A stretch of DNA of 64,000 bases from Melanopsichium pennsylvanicum. Its lineage: Eukaryota; Basidiomycota; Ustilaginomycetes; Ustilaginales. Every line of letters begins with the position of its first letter. Position 1 is the stretch's first letter. Where the stretch lies: contig OAPG01000007.1 of NCBI GenBank assembly GCA_900208305.1, forward strand, positions 593,001-657,000. Direction: 5' to 3'. The notes under the pieces are model-generated. The model saw nothing but the letters and a program-made list of their open reading frames with translations. It was not told the DNA's origin and did no database searches. A program made the position numbers and the translations under genes. Shown here piece by piece: positions 62,401 through 64,000 of the stretch.

Positions 62401-62973
62401 CAGCTGTTGCCGGCCGACCAAGTTGTGGAGTTCGTTCTTTTCGATTTTGGGGTTGGAGGGCACCGTGACGGTGTGGGGGACCCGGAGGTCCCACGTACGG
62501 AGGGTATAGTTTGGCTCCGGCCTGGCGGCCTCGATCCAATCCATCCCCAACAGCACGTCGTGGGAGGTCATGGGGGTGATGAAGAGTCGGTGGCGTGAGG
62601 TGATGCAGTGGTTGTTGATGATGATATCCACCGCCGTGTGGCGACTGATGGCGGCCGACATGCCCTGGAGGAATGTGGCGTGGACGGATTTACGGAGGGA
62701 GTGGGTAGGAATGTTGGCCGTTGCGACCATTTCGGGAGTAATGAAAGAGGCGGTGGCGCCGGTATCGAGCAAGGCAAGGCCTTGCGTGTCGCCGACGCTT
62801 ACCAAGCATTCGTAGGTTGGTAAGGTAGGGTGTCGATGGATCCGGAGAACGGATCCCTCTTGCTCCACGACGGGAGTGTCGGTCCGGTGGGCTGCCCAGA
62901 ATGCTGCGGCGAGCACCCGGAGCTGGCTTAGGTTGTCGATGGGTTCAGACCGAAGGAACCCATCGACCCTTAG
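59410..62973 (-). CDS. pol: Pol polyprotein of a chromodomain Ty3/Gypsy element
   Basis: The frame is open from 63006 to 59410 and is entered by -1 frameshift at 62973; the part after 62916 is 1168 residues. Domains, numbered from 62916: aspartic protease (LLDTGATASF near 50); reverse transcriptase (about 235-430; CVDYRALN, MPFGLCNAPATFQ, YLDD near 386); RNase H (about 510-640; YTDHQALQYF near 622); integrase with HHCC zinc finger (about 745-785; HPGRKTT, CAACRRAK) and catalytic D-D-E (D near 826 in TMDHITD, D near 890 in VSDRGTTF, E near 925 in NGQTERANQ); a GPF/Y-like module (GPFKVDEV); and a C-terminal chromodomain (about 1105-1160; YKVSWVGYPPSWVPAEDV). The RT-RH-INT order and chromodomain place it with the chromoviruses. 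No inactivating change is seen. Confidence 0.95.
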   Translation of the reverse strand, partial: LRVDGFLRSEPIDNLSQLRVLAAAFWAAHRTDTPVVEQEGSVLRIHRHPTLPTYECLVSVGDTQGLALLDTGATASFITPEMVATANIPTHSLRKSVHATFLQGMSAAISRHTAVDIIINNHCITSRHRLFITPMTSHDVLLGMDWIEAARPEPNYTLRTWDLRVPHTVTVPSNPKIEKNELHNLVGRQQLVSTEEDLLVLPEPEEELLPLRASATDLAVLPPEYREYADVFDAKRADQLPPHRPHDHEINLEAGKTPPYGALYSLSHRKQEELRNYLRKMQAIGFIRPSSSQAAAPLLFVPKKDGRLRPCVDYRALNAITVKDRYPIPLISEHLDRLATAKIFTKFDLKCAYNLLRIAPGHKWKTAFRTRYGSYEYLVMPFGLCNAPATFQRLMNHVLSDLLDVSVIVYLDDILVFSDNEADHHHHVCQVLDRLRKHQLYCAPDKCEFHTDSVEFLGYLVSPDGLSMDPTKVSTVLEWPPPQSIRQIQVFLGFANFYRRFIRHYSRVAAPLTDLLKGGASGKVDLPPEATAAFNRLKEAFTSAPILRHFSPTLYTVVETDASDAVVAAVLSQWHPQPGANASAEPNSRLHTLHPVAYWSRKMIPAERNYEIHDKELLAIVDACGAWRHYLHGLTRPFLIYTDHQALQYFQTKRQLNRRQARWQADLAEFDFVLHYRPGKEAVRPDALSRRHDLFPDGPSRPDPANQATLLPANLFARAAGVHSSDPLPTEWIETLRKAANLPPNVAVRDGVPYTTEGHVYLPPQLRDKALHLLHDHPTAGHPGRKTTLHLMRQRFYWPTMVQDTDSYVASCAACRRAKHPRHKPHGYLLPSVPPDRPWSTITMDHITDLPPSLANGTTYNSILVVVDRLTKFVVFIPANKTDTAETLAYQLHRYVFSYFGLPDTIVSDRGTTFVASVWTELLRALRIKGSYSSAYHPQTNGQTERANQTLELFLRFYTAYDHSDWATLLPTAQLALNQRPSATTTIAPAIACFTFAPRAHPSIPPATSNVPSADKVRVCQDAIAKANLAVAKWFNRRRSDVLFRRGDLVLLRTKHLRSDRPSHKLSNPLAGPFKVDEVISDRAYRLLLPPSWKVHPVFHVQMLEPYPDGVRESSDAPQPTTLEDDYADFEVEGVLDSRRRAGRLQYKVSWVGYPPSWVPAEDVDRAPDLVAAYHAANPTKPAPTRR

Positions 62974-62979
62974 TTTCCC
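62935..62979 (-). promoter_or_regulatory. programmed -1 ribosomal frameshift signal between gag and pol
   Basis: The slippery heptamer GGGAAAC (62979-62973) lies in the gag frame as G GGA AAC, directly before the gag stop TAA. After a 5-nt spacer (TAAGG) comes a perfect 12-bp hairpin: arms GTCGATGGGTTC (62967-62956) and GAACCCATCGAC (62946-62935) with a 9-nt loop. Pol is in the -1 frame relative to gag, as this signal requires. Confidence 0.85.
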
Positions 62980-64000
62980 TCCGGGGGATCCTCCGAATCC
63001 GATAGGTCACTGTTGGGGTTGGAGGCTGACCCGTCATCCATGGGGTTGACGAGTATAGTCCCGGAATCGTTGTCGAATGAAATAGCATGTGCCCGGAGAT
63101 TTTGTGTTTGGGGCGCCTTCGGGCAGTCACGGGCCAAATGGTCGCTGCCACCGCAGCCGAAGCACTGCCCGTTGGTCCGTCGGTGCTGGCGGAGGCGTTC
63201 CGCCGCATCACGCGTAGGGTCCTTGGCCGGTAGTGGAGGTTGTTCCATTTTGCGGGGTCCCTCCGGGGGCTCTCGTTTGGCCGTCACGGCTGGGAGGGGC
63301 GGTCGGTGTTGCAGCTGTGACTCCGCGGGTCTTGTCGTGGCCTCCTGTATCACCTGCATCCGGCGCTGCGTGACAATGGCGGCGTTGATGAAGTCACGGA
63401 TGTCGGTCATCGGCACGTGGGTGAGCTTTTCCCGTAGGCGCGGCCGGAGGCTTTGTTCGAACAGCATCAACGCCTGCTGCTGGTTGGTCAGGTGCGATTT
63501 GGCCGTCAGCGACATGAACTCCGCCGCGTGCTCCGATACTGATCCCTTCTGGCGGAGGGCATTCAGTTGGAGGCGTGCGGTGTAGCTGGGGTCGGGATCG
63601 CCATGGACGCGACGGAGGTCGGCGCAAAAGGCCCTCCAGGAGCTCATCCAGGGCGGATCCTCCCCCTCCTGTTGTTGCACATTGCGAATGCGGGTTCGTG
63701 GTTTGCCCGTCATGTTGCCGATGGCAAACATGATGCGGCGGGCATCCGTCGGAAACTTGGAGGGATTGGCCTCAAAGTTGAGTTCGCATTGATCCAAGAA
63801 GTCCTCCAGTTTGTCTTGGCTGCCGTCCCATTCCGGAGCCTGGAGTCGAATCTCTGGCTCGCGGGGCGCGGCCTCCACGTAGACGGGGGCTACGGTTGGC
63901 GGGGGGACCTGGGCAGCGGTTGCTCCTTGGTAATGCTGGGAAGACTCCGGTCTAGGTTGATCCTCCCTGGGGAAGAAGGCGGCCTCTAGCAGAGCGGTAA
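62970..64000 (-). CDS. gag: Gag polyprotein (5' end beyond the window)
   Basis: The frame is open from the window edge to TAA at 62972-62970; at least 343 codons. The apparent start at 63878 is a GTG, and the frame continues upstream without a stop, so the true start is beyond 64000. It has the retrotransposon gag helical domain (WDGSQDKLEDFLDQCELNF near the present N-terminus, then the typical W-x-FCADLRRVHGDPD and LRQKGSVSEHAAEF motifs) and one CCHC zinc knuckle (CFGCGGSDHLARDC) for nucleic-acid binding near the C-terminus, followed by an acidic Ser/Asp-rich tail. Pol overlaps its last 37 nt in the -1 frame. Confidence 0.92.
   Translation of the reverse strand, partial: TALLEAAFFPREDQPRPESSQHYQGATAAQVPPPTVAPVYVEAAPREPEIRLQAPEWDGSQDKLEDFLDQCELNFEANPSKFPTDARRIMFAIGNMTGKPRTRIRNVQQQEGEDPPWMSSWRAFCADLRRVHGDPDPSYTARLQLNALRQKGSVSEHAAEFMSLTAKSHLTNQQQALMLFEQSLRPRLREKLTHVPMTDIRDFINAAIVTQRRMQVIQEATTRPAESQLQHRPPLPAVTAKREPPEGPRKMEQPPLPAKDPTRDAAERLRQHRRTNGQCFGCGGSDHLARDCPKAPQTQNLRAHAISFDNDSGTILVNPMDDGSASNPNSDLSDSEDPPEGN

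Larger units (their letters stand above)
56375..64000 (-). mobile_element. chromodomain Ty3/Gypsy LTR retrotransposon, partial at window edge
   Basis: Read on the minus strand, the element enters at the right edge of the window. It has gag (to 62970), pol (to 59410) by -1 frameshift, an antisense four-exon gene (57771-59226), a polypurine tract and a 3' LTR (copy C, down to 56375). The 5' LTR and primer binding site lie beyond 64000. Gag and pol have no stops or frameshifts other than the programmed one, which suggests a young copy, although its 3' LTR carries a nested insertion. The base just outside the left end is preceded by GTCTG, the expected target duplication. Confidence 0.9.

Overview
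The window is nuclear DNA of a basidiomycete fungus, most likely a smut (Ustilaginales). Genes are compact and often intron-poor. Introns are short, with GTAAGT-like donors and CTGAC branch sites. A ferrichrome-type siderophore synthetase lies divergently next to an L-ornithine N5-monooxygenase, the sid2/sid1 arrangement known from Ustilago maydis. The species cannot be read from the sequence alone.

Left part (1-18 kb), all on the minus strand except one small doubtful ORF: an ER-type TPR/J-domain co-chaperone with a long (TG)n tract just before its start codon, an AP180/YAP180-type ANTH endocytic adaptor, a Gcn5 histone acetyltransferase with bromodomain, a Fun30/SMARCAD1-type SNF2 remodeller, and a three-exon NAD-dependent formate dehydrogenase with a mitochondrial presequence.

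Centre (18-39 kb): a siderophore cluster. A 4141-residue NRPS (minus strand, layout A-T-C, A-T-C, A-T-C, T-C) and the ornithine N5-oxygenase (plus strand) flank a 6.35-kb shared promoter region. Four copies of the 9-mer ATCTGATAA lie within 1.3 kb there, matching the known consensus of iron-sensing GATA repressors (SreA/Sre1/Urbs1 family). The oxygenase makes N5-hydroxyornithine and the NRPS assembles the hydroxamate peptide. Iron probably represses both genes through the shared sites.

Right housekeeping block (39-52.5 kb): CWC24-type splicing factor, FGAM synthase (purine synthesis), phosducin-like protein, cytoplasmic isoleucyl-tRNA synthetase and SNU23/ZMAT2 splicing factor.

Right end (53-64 kb): a GC-richer nest of retrotransposons. 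A chromodomain Ty3/Gypsy element on the minus strand starts at 56375 and runs off the window. It has an intact pol, a gag with a zinc knuckle, and a textbook -1 frameshift signal between them. Its 3' LTR (430 bp when reconstructed) was hit by a solo LTR of the same family with a 5-bp target duplication, and the junction was then tandemly duplicated (228-bp period). Between pol and the 3' LTR, on the opposite strand, sits a four-exon gene for a 390-residue protein with a perfect Zn2Cys6-type cysteine array. A second gene of the same kind (55368-56388) sits in the same position beside what looks like the LTR and polypurine tract of another element family, and is cut short by the first element. 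This recurring antisense passenger gene with a transcription-factor-like motif is the most unusual thing in the window.
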